From: Salegentibacter holothuriorum
GTDB taxonomy: Bacteria > Bacteroidota > Bacteroidia > Flavobacteriales > Flavobacteriaceae
DNA: 64,000 bases
NCBI RefSeq assembly: GCF_900168045.1
Contig: NZ_FUYY01000003.1
Location: 371,704-435,703 of the forward strand
Reading direction: 5' to 3'
Notes under the pieces: generated by a model
Databases searched by the model: none
Told to the model about the DNA's origin: nothing
What the model saw: the letters and a program-made list of their open reading frames with translations, nothing else
Position numbers and translations under genes: made by a program
In this document: one piece after another, positions 1-9,010 of the stretch
Numbering within the stretch: position 1 is the stretch's first letter
Layout: the number at the start of each line of letters is the position of its first letter

Positions 1-1
1 A

Positions 2-544
2 ACTTATGATAAACTTTTAGCCAATGATGAAGACCGCAGATGGAGAGTGGAACATGCACAGGTAATAGATGAAGAGGATTTTAAATATTTCAGTAAAAAT
101 ATTATTCCTTCAGTTCAGCCTACACACGCAACCAGCGATATGTACTGGGCCAAAGATCGTTTAGGGGAAGAAAGAGTGCAGGGTGCCTATGCCTATAAGA
201 AGTTATTAGATGAAGCCGGTATTATTGCTTTAGGTACCGATTTTCCTGTAGAAGAGGTGAGTCCTTTTTTAACTTTTTATGCTGCGGTAGCCAGGCAGGA
301 TACAGATAATTATCCAGAAGATGGCTTTATGAAAGAACAGGCTTTGTCTCGTGAAGAAACCTTAAAAGGGATGACCATTTGGGCGGCTTATGCAAATTTT
401 GAAGAAGAAGAGAAAGGAAGTATAGAAGCCGGGAAATTTGCCGATTTTATAATTCTGGATAAGGATATTATGAAAGTTGATAAATCAGAAATTCCTGAAA
501 TTGAAGTTTTGGAAACTTATGTAAATGGAGAAAAGGTATATTAA
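2..544 (+). CDS. Amidohydrolase family 3 (YtcJ-like), C-terminal part
   Basis: The 5' part of the gene lies outside the window; the frame is open from base 2. The visible ~180 residues are the end of a metal-dependent amidohydrolase barrel. RRWRVEHAQ carries a metal-ligand His typical of YtcJ-like family 3 enzymes, ALGTDFPVE carries the conserved Asp after the last barrel strands, and the end (KGSIEAGKFADFIILD) is the C-terminal beta-sandwich closing motif. YtcJ-like enzymes hydrolyse amide or imide bonds in small molecules; the substrate cannot be read from this fragment, and the signal sequence (if any) is off the window. The next gene has its own promoter 22 bases after the stop. Confidence 0.82.
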   Translation, partial: TYDKLLANDEDRRWRVEHAQVIDEEDFKYFSKNIIPSVQPTHATSDMYWAKDRLGEERVQGAYAYKKLLDEAGIIALGTDFPVEEVSPFLTFYAAVARQDTDNYPEDGFMKEQALSREETLKGMTIWAAYANFEEEEKGSIEAGKFADFIILDKDIMKVDKSEIPEIEVLETYVNGEKVY

Positions 545-565
545 AGCCATTACACTAAAAAAAGA

Positions 566-573
566 TATCTTTG
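566..573 (+). promoter_or_regulatory. Promoter -7 element for the PPIase fusion gene
   Basis: TATCTTTG matches the Bacteroidota -7 consensus TAnnTTTG and lies 22 bases before the ATG at 596. No good TTG -33 box is seen at 19-21 bases upstream. Confidence 0.5.
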
Positions 574-595
574 CATATCAAAAAAATATAAGAAA

Positions 596-1528
596 ATGAA
601 CGACGGATTATACGCTAAATTTTATACTACTAAAGGACAGATTTTAGTAGAATTAGAATACGAAAAAGTCCCCGGAACTGTTGGGAACTTCGTTGGACTT
701 GCCGAAGGTGAACTTGAAAATGATGCATTTCCTCAGGGGAAACCTTATTATAACGGTCTTAAATTTCATAGGGTGATTCCTAATTTTATGGTTCAGGGTG
801 GTGACCCGCAAGGAACAGGAGTGGGAGGTCCCGGTTATAAATTTGAGGATGAAATTCACCCGGATTTGAAACACGATACCCCTGGAAAATTATCTATGGC
901 TAATGCTGGTCCCGGAACTAATGGAAGTCAGTTTTTTATTACTCATACCGAGACTGCCTGGTTAGACGGGAAACATACTGTTTTTGGTAGCGTAATTCAG
1001 GGTCAGGATATTGTAGATAGTATTCAGCAAGGCGATGAAATTGAAAAACTTGAGATTATTAGATCTGGTGAAAAAGCCGAAAATTTTAATGCTGTAGAGT
1101 CTTTTAGACAATTTGACGGTGCTAAAGCCAAAAGGGAAGAAGCAGCCAAAAAGAGAGAAGATGAATTACTGGGAAAACTTTCTGAAGGTTTTCAAACCAC
1201 AGAAAGCGGACTTCGATATAAAATTGAAAAGAAAGGCGACGGGACAAAACCTGAAAAGGGGCAAACCGTTTCTGTACACTACAAAGGAATGCTAACCGAT
1301 GGCAGTGTCTTTGACTCTTCTTATAAAAGAAATCAGCCGTTGGAATTTCCGGTAGGCGTAGGCCATGTAATTAGTGGTTGGGATGAAGGTATCTTACTTT
1401 TAAATGTAGGAGATCAGGCTCGTTTCGTGATTCCTTCACATTTAGCTTATGGAGAACGTGGCGCCGGTGGCGTAATCCCACCAAATGCAGCACTGGTTTT
1501 TGATGTGGAGCTGGTTGCGGTAAAATAA
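596..1528 (+). CDS. Cyclophilin-FKBP fusion peptidyl-prolyl isomerase
   Basis: A 310-residue protein with two unrelated prolyl-isomerase folds. Residues ~5-155 are a cyclophilin ([33 protein letters not shown]). A charged linker (~170-200) follows. Residues ~205-310 are an FKBP domain ([44 protein letters not shown]). No signal peptide is seen, so it is probably cytoplasmic. Both domains keep their core active-site residues. Such two-fold isomerases occur in Bacteroidota and some protists; the role is protein folding by cis-trans prolyl isomerisation. It is a single-gene unit with its own promoter and a strong terminator at 1573-1608. Confidence 0.93.
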   Translation: MNDGLYAKFYTTKGQILVELEYEKVPGTVGNFVGLAEGELENDAFPQGKPYYNGLKFHRVIPNFMVQGGDPQGTGVGGPGYKFEDEIHPDLKHDTPGKLSMANAGPGTNGSQFFITHTETAWLDGKHTVFGSVIQGQDIVDSIQQGDEIEKLEIIRSGEKAENFNAVESFRQFDGAKAKREEAAKKREDELLGKLSEGFQTTESGLRYKIEKKGDGTKPEKGQTVSVHYKGMLTDGSVFDSSYKRNQPLEFPVGVGHVISGWDEGILLLNVGDQARFVIPSHLAYGERGAGGVIPPNAALVFDVELVAVK

Positions 1529-1572
1529 AAGCCACCTAGCCGCCCCGACGGGGAACTTAAATAATAAAAAAA

Positions 1573-1608
1573 CCTCACAAGTTTTAATAACCTGTGAGGT
1601 CTTTTTTT
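1573..1608 (+). terminator. Intrinsic terminator after the PPIase fusion gene
   Basis: CCTCACA (1573-1579) pairs with TGTGAGG (1593-1599) and is followed by a run of seven T. It is 45 bases beyond the stop codon. Confidence 0.85.
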
Positions 1609-1637
1609 AAAAGAACAAGTCTGAAAAGTCTTGTTTT

Positions 1638-1716
1638 CGTCAAGCTGAATTTATTTCAGCTTCTAACATGAATAGATTATCAACATCTTAGATCCTGAAA
1701 CAAGTTCAGGATGACG
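1638..1716. repeat. REP-like paired palindrome, copy 1 (79 nt)
   Basis: Left arm CGTCAAGCTGAA...TTCAGCTTCTAA and an inverted right arm TTAGATCCTGAA...TTCAGGATGACG. Each arm folds into its own hairpin (CTGAA/TTCAG) framed by GTCA and TCTAA. It lies between two convergent genes. A short outer inverted pair, AAAGAAC (1610-1616) and GTTCTTT (1736-1742), flanks it. It shares the arm design with copies at 12071, 37996 and 50336, and is closest to the 50336 copy (same length, same left arm). Confidence 0.85.
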
Positions 1717-1750
1717 AGTTGAAAAACATTCCCAAGTTCTTTCATAATTT

Positions 1751-2392
1751 TTACTTAGAATCCGGTTGCGGTGTCATTCTAAGATATGGTTTTACCTCTT
1801 TAAAACCTTTAGGGAACATCTCTTTTGCATCTTCGTTAGAAACCGATGGACTAATTACTACATCTTCTCCCTGTTTCCAGTTAGCCGGTGTGGCTACCTT
1901 TTGGTAGGCAGTAAGTTGTAAGGAGTCTATAACTCGTAATAACTCATCAAAATTTCTACCGGTACTGGCCGGGTAGGTGATCATTAATTTAATGCTTTTA
2001 TCTGGTCCAATAACATACACCGAACGTACCGTAAGCGTGTCGTCGGCTTTTGGATGAATCATCCCGTAGAGATTAGAAACCTTCTTATCTTCATCTGCGA
2101 TAATTGGAAAATTTACAGTGGTGTTTTGGGTTTCATTTATATCATCTATCCAGCCTTTATGAGATTCAACGCCATCTACACTTAAAGCCATTACTTTGGT
2201 ATTACGAGCCTCAAATTTATCTTTGTATTTCGCTACTGTTCCTAATTCTGTGGTGCAAACCGGGGTGTAATCTGCAGGATGTGAAAACAAAATTCCCCAG
2301 CTATCTCCTAAATAATCATAAAAATTAATTTTTCCTTCTGAAGTTTCAGCATCAAAATTTGGTGCTTTATCTCCTAATTTTAACTCGCTCAT
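1751..2392 (-). CDS. 1-Cys peroxiredoxin (Prx6/AhpC-TSA family)
   Basis: A 213-residue thiol peroxidase. PADYTPVCTTEL contains the peroxidatic cysteine (C46) with the conserved PxxxT/SxxC context. No other cysteine is present, so it belongs to the 1-Cys Prx6-like group, which reduces hydrogen peroxide and organic hydroperoxides and is recycled by external thiols. The long C-terminal domain (to PYLRMTPQPDSK) is the Prx6-type extension. It has no signal peptide and is cytoplasmic. The gene is convergent with the PPIase fusion, separated from it by a terminator and a REP element. A second thiol-fold gene lies 130 bases upstream on the same strand. Confidence 0.94.
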   Translation of the reverse strand: MSELKLGDKAPNFDAETSEGKINFYDYLGDSWGILFSHPADYTPVCTTELGTVAKYKDKFEARNTKVMALSVDGVESHKGWIDDINETQNTTVNFPIIADEDKKVSNLYGMIHPKADDTLTVRSVYVIGPDKSIKLMITYPASTGRNFDELLRVIDSLQLTAYQKVATPANWKQGEDVVISPSVSNEDAKEMFPKGFKEVKPYLRMTPQPDSK

Positions 2393-2522
2393 AATATTGT
2401 ATTTTTAGTGATTCGATGTATAAAATTAAAGAATAATATTCAGTAAAACCTATTAAGCCAATAGGATTTACTTGGTTTAAGATAAGATTAACTGATAATA
2501 CTTTTTTAGCGTGAATTGTGAT

Positions 2523-3092
2523 TTAAGATTCCGGTGCATACTTCCATTTAATGTTGCAGCCAATGCTGGGTTTCTGATTTTGGGGCACTTTTTTATTGGC
2601 AAGAACGGCGTCCATAGCATCTCGAAGATGCCTGCCATTAACCGGAATCCCATTTCCGGGACGGGAATCGTCTAATTGCCCGCGAAAGATTAACTTTAAT
2701 TCATCATCAAAAAGATAAAAATCTGGTGTGCAGGAAGCTTTATAGGCTCGTGCTACTTCCTGGGATTCGTCGTAGAGATATGGAAAAGAGTATTGGTGTT
2801 TTCTCGCAACTTCGTTCATATTATCTGGATGGTCTGCAGGATAGTTTTCTACATCGTTGCTCATAATTGCAGCAAACCCGAAACCTAAAACACGGTAATC
2901 TCCGGCAAGTCTCACTATTTCTTCGTTTACATGTTTTACAAAGGGACAATGGTTGCTTATAAACATAATTAAGGTGCCCTTTACGCCCTTAATATCTTTA
3001 AGAGTGTATTTATTGCTTGTAATTACATCTACCAGGTTAAAATCTGGTGCCTGGGTTCCCAAAGCGATCATATTTGAAGCAGTTCTTGCCAT
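2523..3092 (-). CDS. Thioredoxin-fold peroxiredoxin-like protein
   Basis: A 189-residue thioredoxin-fold protein of the Prx-like group found beside redox genes in many bacteria. It starts with the family's APDFNLVDV strand, has a single active-site-type cysteine in SNHCPFVKHV (C49), a cis-Pro region in SCTPDFYLFD, and ends with GCNIKWK. There is no CxxC pair, so it is unlikely to be a classical dithiol thioredoxin; a peroxidase or thiol-transfer role is possible but unproven. No signal peptide. It lies upstream of the 1-Cys peroxiredoxin on the same strand (130-base gap), so a joint response to oxidants is plausible. Copy d of the ~100-nt repeat sits immediately 5' of its start. Confidence 0.88.
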   Translation of the reverse strand: MARTASNMIALGTQAPDFNLVDVITSNKYTLKDIKGVKGTLIMFISNHCPFVKHVNEEIVRLAGDYRVLGFGFAAIMSNDVENYPADHPDNMNEVARKHQYSFPYLYDESQEVARAYKASCTPDFYLFDDELKLIFRGQLDDSRPGNGIPVNGRHLRDAMDAVLANKKVPQNQKPSIGCNIKWKYAPES

Positions 3093-3108
3093 AGTTTCTT
3101 CTTATGAA

Positions 3109-3203
3109 TTTACTTGATAATCTGGATTTAAATTTTCCGGGGCTTGCTTTGAAATATTGTTCCATATTTATGTCTTATTGGCTTGCCATAGGTAATTTAC
3201 GAA
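3109..3203 (+). repeat. ~100-nt dispersed repeat, copy d (degenerate)
   Basis: Head TTTACTTGATAATC...GATTTAAAT, a middle CCGGGGCTTGC module, and tail GGCTTGCCATAGGTAATTTAC match the order and spacing of the copies at 35166, 50463 and 52656. It fills much of the divergent space between the thioredoxin-like gene and csaA. Confidence 0.65.
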
Positions 3204-3252
3204 TTCACTTCGGAATATGAAGTTTTTTTCTAATTTCGATTAAAAATAGAAT

Positions 3253-3588
3253 ATGGAAATTTCCTGGAAAGACTTTGAAAAAGTAGAAATGCGAATTGGA
3301 ACTATTACTGAAGTTTCAGATTTTCCTGAAGCTAAAAATCCTGCTTATAAAATGCTTATAGATTTTGGAGAAGACGTTGGCAAAAGAAAAACTTCAGCTC
3401 AAATTACCAAACGCTATAAAAAGGAAGAATTATTAGGTCGTCAAATCGTAGCGGTGGTTAATTTTCCCAAAAAACAAATTGCAAATATTATGAGTGAGTG
3501 CCTGGTTTTGGGGGCAGTAGGGGAAGAAAATGATATCGTGCTACTAAACCCCGATTTTAGCGTGGAAAATGGACTGCGAGTAGGATAA
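3253..3588 (+). CDS. csaA: CsaA-type tRNA-binding/chaperone protein
   Basis: A 111-residue protein consisting of a single tRNA-binding OB-fold domain (EMAP/Trbp111 type). It begins ISWKDFEKVEMRIGTI and contains the family landmarks KTSAQIT, VAVVNFPKKQIANIMSECLVLG and the closing VENGLRVG. CsaA proteins bind tRNA and were described in Bacillus as chaperones linked to protein export. The length is normal for the family. The near-consensus -7 box TAATTTCG (3231-3238, one mismatch) precedes the start. The stop codon is 3 bases from the convergent stop of the next gene, so the transcripts must overlap unless termination is by another means. Confidence 0.92.
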   Translation: MEISWKDFEKVEMRIGTITEVSDFPEAKNPAYKMLIDFGEDVGKRKTSAQITKRYKKEELLGRQIVAVVNFPKKQIANIMSECLVLGAVGEENDIVLLNPDFSVENGLRVG

Positions 3589-3591
3589 AGG

Positions 3592-3987
3592 CTAATCTTC
3601 CATTTTCTTGTATTTACTCCCACAGGTTTCAATGCATCTTGGATTATGTGGATAAACAAATAAGTTACCTTCTTTCAACTCGTAGCTTAGTTCAACATTT
3701 CTGTCTGCACAATTCGAGCTAATCATTTTCTTTGAGGCATCGTAAGAAGCTTCGTTAATTTCTTCACCGTAACAGAAACTTGTAGAAGAATATACCATTC
3801 CATCTTCATCAAATTTCAGGGTTTTGCCGTTTTCCACAGTTTTCCAGGTGCCACTTCCATCACCGGGGTCGGCAAGGATTTCTGCTAACTGCCATTTCCC
3901 GGAAATTTCTTTTGTATTCAATTCTAAAGAACTCTTAGCGCAGCTTGTTATTATTGCAATTGATACTAATAGTAATAAGTTTCTCAT
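3592..3987 (-). CDS. Lipocalin-like lipoprotein
   Basis: A 131-residue putative lipoprotein. The N-terminus MRNLLLLVSIAIITSCAKS is a lipoprotein signal with the acylated Cys in a SC-AKS lipobox. The mature part (SGKWQLAEILAD... LKFDEDGMVYSSTSF...) has the pattern of short lipocalin-like beta-barrel lipoproteins common in Bacteroidota, with four cysteines in the mature region that could form disulfides. Function is unknown. It is 70 bases downstream of the M14 peptidase gene on the same strand, but the link is not clear. Convergent with csaA with 3 bases between the stops. Confidence 0.75.
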   Translation of the reverse strand: MRNLLLLVSIAIITSCAKSSLELNTKEISGKWQLAEILADPGDGSGTWKTVENGKTLKFDEDGMVYSSTSFCYGEEINEASYDASKKMISSNCADRNVELSYELKEGNLFVYPHNPRCIETCGSKYKKMED

Positions 3988-4057
3988 CTTTTAAAGTTTA
4001 TATGGTATACTTTAAAGATGAAAGAATGCTAAAATGGTTGCGTTGGTTTTATTCTAA

Positions 4058-6580
4058 TTACATTTCATCACCAAAAAAGATGGCATTCATTAACAGTTTA
4101 TTGGTTCCGTACCAGAAAGCCCTGAAATTGGTGTTATCGGTAAATAGAATTACATTTCCACGGCCCATCCCTGTATGTTTAAATGGAACTGTACCTGCAA
4201 TAGCTTCTAATCTTGGTGCGCTTATGTAGCCGCTCAATAAAGGTTTTTCGGTGTATTGAATAGGGTTATTATAGCTTTGCTTATCGGCTTCTATAAAGAT
4301 TGTAGTGTTTCTAAAAAGCGGAATAGTTTGGTTTGTATAACCAAAGTTTACCGGATGTGAACGATCTATATTGGCTTCAAAGATAGCGCCGCCAATGCCC
4401 TGGGCACCTCTAAAATCTCTTTGTTCTTCAAAACTAATATTTTCGGCTACCAGGCTATCTTTTTTAATTTCCATATCCATAAAATCTTCTTTTTCAAAGA
4501 AGCGCGCTGCATTGCGATAACCAATTAAAGTTCCGCCTTCACGAACCCATTCTTTAAGTTTTTCTATATCACTTTTTTCTAGAGCACTCCCCCAGGAGTT
4601 TGGCAGAATAATGTCTGTATATCGACTTAGATCTGTACGGGAAAATCTTCTCGTGTCTAATTTTGTGATCTTCATATCGTAGCGTTGATCAAATAAATGC
4701 CAGATCTCCCCGGCGTCGTAAGGGGTTATTCCTTCGCCAACAATTAAAGCTACTTTAGCGGGTTCAAGTGATTTAAACTGGTTACTTCCAAGGTTAACTC
4801 CCTGGGTTAATCCTGTGTTTATGGCGTCAATTTGCACATTAGATTTTTCGCTTACTTTTTGTAGAAACTTAAACATGCTATCTCCATCTAATTTTTGATT
4901 TTGAACCGGGATAAGAATTGTTCCGTAATCATATGATGTATTCGCCAAAGTAAAAGGTTGCATTCCAACTTTTGTACGAAGTCCTTTTTCCAGGATCATG
5001 TTTAAAGCTTTAGGCGAATAGTAATCATGCCATTGCATTACATAAGCATAGCTGCTTTTTTCCAGGGGCTGAATTTCAGGTTTTGAGAGCTTTTCTATTT
5101 TCTCTCCTGCATTCTTTATTTTAATATCTTCTGCAAAATCCAGGTTGAAGGCTAACGGGAGCGTCCAGGCCGAAATATCGTAAAACAAACTATCTTCAAA
5201 TTCAGTACGGCGTTCAAACATCGCTTTTACAAGTCGGTGTTGGCGTTGATCTTTAGGAACTACATAAGCAGTATTATTTTTAAAAGTCTCCCCGTTGGTT
5301 TTTAAATCTTCCCCTAATTTGTGGATTTCTACTTTGTGTGTTTCAAGGATTTTTGCCAGTTCATAAGCAGATGAAGCATCTTTTTCACTTCCAAAAATAT
5401 AGGCTCCGTTTTCAGCTGAATTGCGAGCGTTGTTATAGAAATTACGTTGATAATTCAGGATTTCTTCACGCATATTTTTAGCGGCTTCCAGGGTGGAAAG
5501 GGCCGCCGTAAACTGGTTTCTAATAGTGAATGGAAAGGTTAATATACCATTGTCGGTTTCCTGGGCGTGGCCTCTTGAACTTCCCTGTTCAAAAAGGATT
5601 CCAATACTTCCGTTGATATCTGGGAAAGTAGAACCTTTTCCGTAGTAAAAATCGTCGTAGTTTTCTTCGGTATAATAGAAGGAGCCTAGTTCATCAAAAG
5701 CTTCGGCGTGGTAGGTTCCTATTTCCTTGGTAAGTTCCTGGTTAAGATCTGGCGTTAATGGGTGCGTTCTTGATGGAATTCCCGGCTGAAAAAAAAAGCT
5801 GGAATTAGATCCCATCTCGTGATGATCTGTCAAAATATTCGGCATCCATTTATGGAAAGTTTCAAGGCGAGCCTGAGATTCCGGTAGTTGTACCGGCAGC
5901 CAGTCCCGGTTCATATCAAACCAATAATGATTGGTTCTACCTCCCGGCCAAACTTCGCTGTATTCGCGGTCTTGAGGGTCGGGATTTATATTTTCGCTTT
6001 TATTGGTATTAGCCCAATAGGCAAAACGCTGTAAGCCATCTGGATTAAATACAGGGTCAAAAAGAATTATGGTATTTTCTAATAGTTCTTCTATCTCCTC
6101 ACCTTCAGCCGCAGCCAGGTAATAAGCTTCTAAAAGTGCTGCGTTAGAGCCGCTGGCTTCGTTTCCGTGAATAGAAAAACCCTGGTTTACTACAATAGGC
6201 ATCTCTGCTACATTTATGGAAGAGGCATTCTCTTGAGTTAATGCCAGGTGGTTTTTACGGATTTCTTCTAAATTCTCATGGTTTTTTTCTGAAGTAATAG
6301 TGAGTAATATAAGCGGCCGTCCCTCATAGGTCTTCCCCCGGTTTTCTATACTTATTCTCGGAGAAACCTTAGCGAGTTCTCGCATATAATTTAGAAGTAG
6401 ATCGTGGGTAACGTGCCATTCTCCCGGAATATAACCAATCACATCTTGTGGTTTTGGAATTCCCTCGTTATAGCTTACATCCTGAGGGAGGTAATATTCC
6501 AAACTAAGCTCTTGATTTTCTTGCTGTGCAAACGAGTTAAAATAGATACAGAAAATTAGAAAAGGTAGAAATTTTTGCAT
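4058..6580 (-). CDS. Secreted M14 family zinc carboxypeptidase
   Basis: An 840-residue secreted metallopeptidase. A signal peptide ends near FNSFAQQ. The M14 domain (~50-400) shows the zinc motif SIHGNEASGS (HxxE), the substrate-binding DPVFNPDGLQRF, the third zinc ligand His in DHHEMGSNSS, and the catalytic Glu in GILFEQGSSRG. The C-terminal ~250 residues (from ~AKVALIVGEG) have the alternating pattern of a glutamine-amidotransferase-like alpha/beta domain, an arrangement seen in large Bacteroidota M14 peptidases. Role: removal of C-terminal residues from peptides outside the cytoplasm for nutrition. No RBS is visible, as is usual here. The upstream PUR gene is insulated by a terminator. Confidence 0.92.
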   Translation of the reverse strand: MQKFLPFLIFCIYFNSFAQQENQELSLEYYLPQDVSYNEGIPKPQDVIGYIPGEWHVTHDLLLNYMRELAKVSPRISIENRGKTYEGRPLILLTITSEKNHENLEEIRKNHLALTQENASSINVAEMPIVVNQGFSIHGNEASGSNAALLEAYYLAAAEGEEIEELLENTIILFDPVFNPDGLQRFAYWANTNKSENINPDPQDREYSEVWPGGRTNHYWFDMNRDWLPVQLPESQARLETFHKWMPNILTDHHEMGSNSSFFFQPGIPSRTHPLTPDLNQELTKEIGTYHAEAFDELGSFYYTEENYDDFYYGKGSTFPDINGSIGILFEQGSSRGHAQETDNGILTFPFTIRNQFTAALSTLEAAKNMREEILNYQRNFYNNARNSAENGAYIFGSEKDASSAYELAKILETHKVEIHKLGEDLKTNGETFKNNTAYVVPKDQRQHRLVKAMFERRTEFEDSLFYDISAWTLPLAFNLDFAEDIKIKNAGEKIEKLSKPEIQPLEKSSYAYVMQWHDYYSPKALNMILEKGLRTKVGMQPFTLANTSYDYGTILIPVQNQKLDGDSMFKFLQKVSEKSNVQIDAINTGLTQGVNLGSNQFKSLEPAKVALIVGEGITPYDAGEIWHLFDQRYDMKITKLDTRRFSRTDLSRYTDIILPNSWGSALEKSDIEKLKEWVREGGTLIGYRNAARFFEKEDFMDMEIKKDSLVAENISFEEQRDFRGAQGIGGAIFEANIDRSHPVNFGYTNQTIPLFRNTTIFIEADKQSYNNPIQYTEKPLLSGYISAPRLEAIAGTVPFKHTGMGRGNVILFTDNTNFRAFWYGTNKLLMNAIFFGDEM

Positions 6581-6604
6581 GTTTTTTTATTTGGGATATA
6601 AATA

Positions 6605-6640
6605 TAAAAAAACCGTCCTGAATATCTCGGGACGGTTTAT
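6605..6640 (-). terminator. Intrinsic terminator after the PUR protein gene
   Basis: AACCGTCC (6611-6618) pairs with GGACGGTT (6630-6637); read on the minus strand the stem is followed by a T-rich tract (A-run at 6605-6612 on the plus strand). It lies just after the stop of the 6661-7041 gene. Confidence 0.85.
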
Positions 6641-6660
6641 ATAATCTTAAAGCCGATAGC

Positions 6661-7041
6661 TTAAATGTCTTCAAAACTCACATCTGTGAACTTCTCTGGT
6701 GTAGCGTTTTCTGAGATTTCATTTTCAGAAGTTTCATACTCCTTTTTGAAGTCTTTTTGATGCCGCTCGCTAATTACCTCTTCTCCTTTTTCATTGAGGA
6801 TAAAATCTGTCATTTCTTGCAGAATTTCGTGGAAACCGGCAAAATCCTCTTTGTAAAGATAAATCTTGTGTTTCTTGTAGAAGAAAGAGCCATCATCGTT
6901 AGTAAACTTTTTACTTTCAGTAATGGTTAGGTAGTAATCATCTGCACGAGTTGCCCTAACATCAAAAAAGTAAGTTCTTCTTCCGGCTCTCAGCACTTTA
7001 GAGAATATTTCTTCTTTCTCCATCATTCCCTTGTCACTCAT
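6661..7041 (-). CDS. PUR-alpha-like nucleic-acid-binding protein (DUF3276)
   Basis: A 126-residue protein of the bacterial PUR family. The core (residues ~8-82) begins EEIFSKVLRAGRRTYFFDVRAT and contains YYLTITESKKF and the YKKHKIYLYKEDF strand, the beta-beta-beta-alpha pattern of a PUR repeat, which binds single-stranded DNA or RNA as dimers (Borrelia BpuR and eukaryotic Pur-alpha are relatives). The C-terminal ~35 residues are acidic and probably disordered. Cytoplasmic. It lies 75 bases downstream of the ABC exporter gene on the same strand and ends at a strong terminator. The regulatory targets are unknown. Confidence 0.9.
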   Translation of the reverse strand: MSDKGMMEKEEIFSKVLRAGRRTYFFDVRATRADDYYLTITESKKFTNDDGSFFYKKHKIYLYKEDFAGFHEILQEMTDFILNEKGEEVISERHQKDFKKEYETSENEISENATPEKFTDVSFEDI

Positions 7042-7116
7042 AAAATAGATTCTTTAAATATTTTGGTTTAGTACTGCTCAAAAATCTAAAAATTTTTAAC
7101 ATCTAGCAAAAAATTT

Positions 7117-8874
7117 TCACATTTCTTTTTCATTTAACTGTTTTGCGTATAATTCTTTATAATAACCTTGCTGGTTTAATAATTGGGAATGAGTGCCTTG
7201 TTGTACTATAGCGCCGTCTTCCAGAATAATTATTTTATCGGCATTTTTTGCAGAAGAAATCCTGTGGCTTACAATGATGGTGGTTTTCTCTTTTGATATT
7301 TTAAAGAGGTTGTTTAAAATTGCTTCTTCAGTTTCGGTATCTACTGCTGAAAGGCAGTCGTCAAACAATAAGATCTTAGGATCGTGAATAATTGCTCTTG
7401 CAATGGAAACTCTTTGTTTTTGACCGCCAGAAAGTGTTATTCCACGTTCACCTAAAACAGTGTCATAACCTTTACTGAAACCAAGGATGTTTTTATGTAC
7501 TGAGGCATTTTTAGCGGCTTCGAATATCTCCTCGTCACTAGCATTGGTCTTTCCGAATTTGATATTACTTTTAATAGAATCACTAAACAAAAATGCATCT
7601 TGTGGCACGTAACCAATACTGTTTCTTAAACTGTCCAGGTTAAGATTTTGTATATTCTTGCCATCTATGGAAATTTCTCCCTTAGGGACATCATATAACC
7701 TCCCAATAAGTTCCAGGATGGTAGATTTCCCTGCACCTGTTTTGCCAATTATTGCAAGAGTTTCACCGCTATTTACTTCAAATGAAACGTTTTTAAGAGC
7801 GGTGATGTTCGTATCGTCATAGGTGAAACTTACATTTTTAAAGGCAATGCTACCATGAATTTCGTCTGGCGTCTCCTTTTTATTGGTTATTTCCGGTTTT
7901 TCCTTTAAAAACTCGTTGATGCGTTCCTGGGAAGCTTCAGCTTGTTGCACAAGTGAAGTTACCCATCCAATAGAGGCAATGGGCCAGGTAAGCATATTTA
8001 CATATAAGAGGAATTCTACAATCACTCCAATATTTTCAATTTCGCCACTTATGTATTGATTTCCGCCAACATAAATAACTAACACATTGCTTATCCCTAT
8101 TAACAGAACCATAAGCGGAAAAAAGAAAGCCTGTACCTTAACCAGGTCTATGTTTTTATCTCGACTCCCATTGGACAGATCTACAAAATTATGGTTGATT
8201 TGCTTTTCCATTCCATAAGATTTTATAACAGCGATTCCGCTAAAACTTTCTTGCGTAAAAGTATTTAGCTTAGAAAGATATTGCTGGACAACGGTACTTC
8301 GTTTATTAATAGCCACGCTGATTTTATAGATTGAAAATGCCAAAACAGGAAGTGGAGCTACAGTATATAAAGTAAGCTCTGGTGCTGCCTGGATCATAAA
8401 AATTAAAACAACTACGGTAGAGGTAAAAGTGGTTACCGTATACATAATTGCGGGCCCTAGATATAATCTCACTTTACTAACATCTTCGCTAATACGGTTC
8501 ATTAAATCTCCGGTACGGTTCTTTTTATAGAAATTAAGCGAGAGTTCCTGGTAATGCTTATAGATTTCGTTTTTTAGATCAAATTCAATATCCCTGGAGA
8601 CCACAATAAAAGTTTGGCGCATTAAAAAGGTAAGGAATGCAGCAATTAATGTAGCTCCTATAATAAGTGCGATATTCACCGCGAGTTCGGTTTTAAGTAC
8701 ATCCAGAGTACTTATTTCACCATTAATATATTGCTCTATCGCATCAGTAGAATCCCCGATTAAAGGAATATAATACAGCGCGAAAATACGGGCAACTATA
8801 GTAATCACGAGACCAATTAATAGTTTCCACTTATATTTTAGAAAATATTTATTTAGGTGTTTAAGATTCTTCAT
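7117..8874 (-). CDS. ABC exporter, fused permease-ATPase (MsbA-like)
   Basis: A 585-residue half-transporter: an N-terminal exporter-type membrane domain with about six helices (residues ~15-310), then an ATPase domain (~340-580) with Walker A GKTGAGKST, Q-loop VPQDAFLFSD, signature LSGGQKQR, Walker B ILLFDDCLSAVD and the H-loop VSHR. It works as a dimer in the inner membrane, exporting lipids, peptides or drugs; the substrate cannot be told from sequence. Walker B has DDC rather than the common DEP/DEA, so the usual catalytic Glu position is Asp. This is seen in one half of heterodimeric exporters, but no partner gene is adjacent. PUR gene downstream. Confidence 0.92.
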   Translation of the reverse strand: MKNLKHLNKYFLKYKWKLLIGLVITIVARIFALYYIPLIGDSTDAIEQYINGEISTLDVLKTELAVNIALIIGATLIAAFLTFLMRQTFIVVSRDIEFDLKNEIYKHYQELSLNFYKKNRTGDLMNRISEDVSKVRLYLGPAIMYTVTTFTSTVVVLIFMIQAAPELTLYTVAPLPVLAFSIYKISVAINKRSTVVQQYLSKLNTFTQESFSGIAVIKSYGMEKQINHNFVDLSNGSRDKNIDLVKVQAFFFPLMVLLIGISNVLVIYVGGNQYISGEIENIGVIVEFLLYVNMLTWPIASIGWVTSLVQQAEASQERINEFLKEKPEITNKKETPDEIHGSIAFKNVSFTYDDTNITALKNVSFEVNSGETLAIIGKTGAGKSTILELIGRLYDVPKGEISIDGKNIQNLNLDSLRNSIGYVPQDAFLFSDSIKSNIKFGKTNASDEEIFEAAKNASVHKNILGFSKGYDTVLGERGITLSGGQKQRVSIARAIIHDPKILLFDDCLSAVDTETEEAILNNLFKISKEKTTIIVSHRISSAKNADKIIILEDGAIVQQGTHSQLLNQQGYYKELYAKQLNEKEM

Positions 8875-8950
8875 TTAAAGATAAAAAAGCTAATTTTTGA
8901 GGATATGTTATTTTAACACGTTTTAAAAACCTCTTTATTGAAATATTCTT

Positions 8951-8958
8951 TATTTTTG
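8951..8958 (+). promoter_or_regulatory. Promoter -7 element for the amino-acid dehydrogenase
   Basis: TATTTTTG matches TAnnTTTG, 52 bases before the ATG at 9011. A -33 TTG at the usual distance is not evident. Confidence 0.5.
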
Positions 8959-9010
8959 CATAGTGATTTTCAGAAAAATGAAAACGCTAAATTAAAAAAT
9001 GTAACAAGTT

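Noticed and set aside
7117..8874. Heterodimeric ABC exporter pair
   Set aside because: Walker B is DDC rather than DE, which hinted at a degenerate half, but no partner gene lies nearby.
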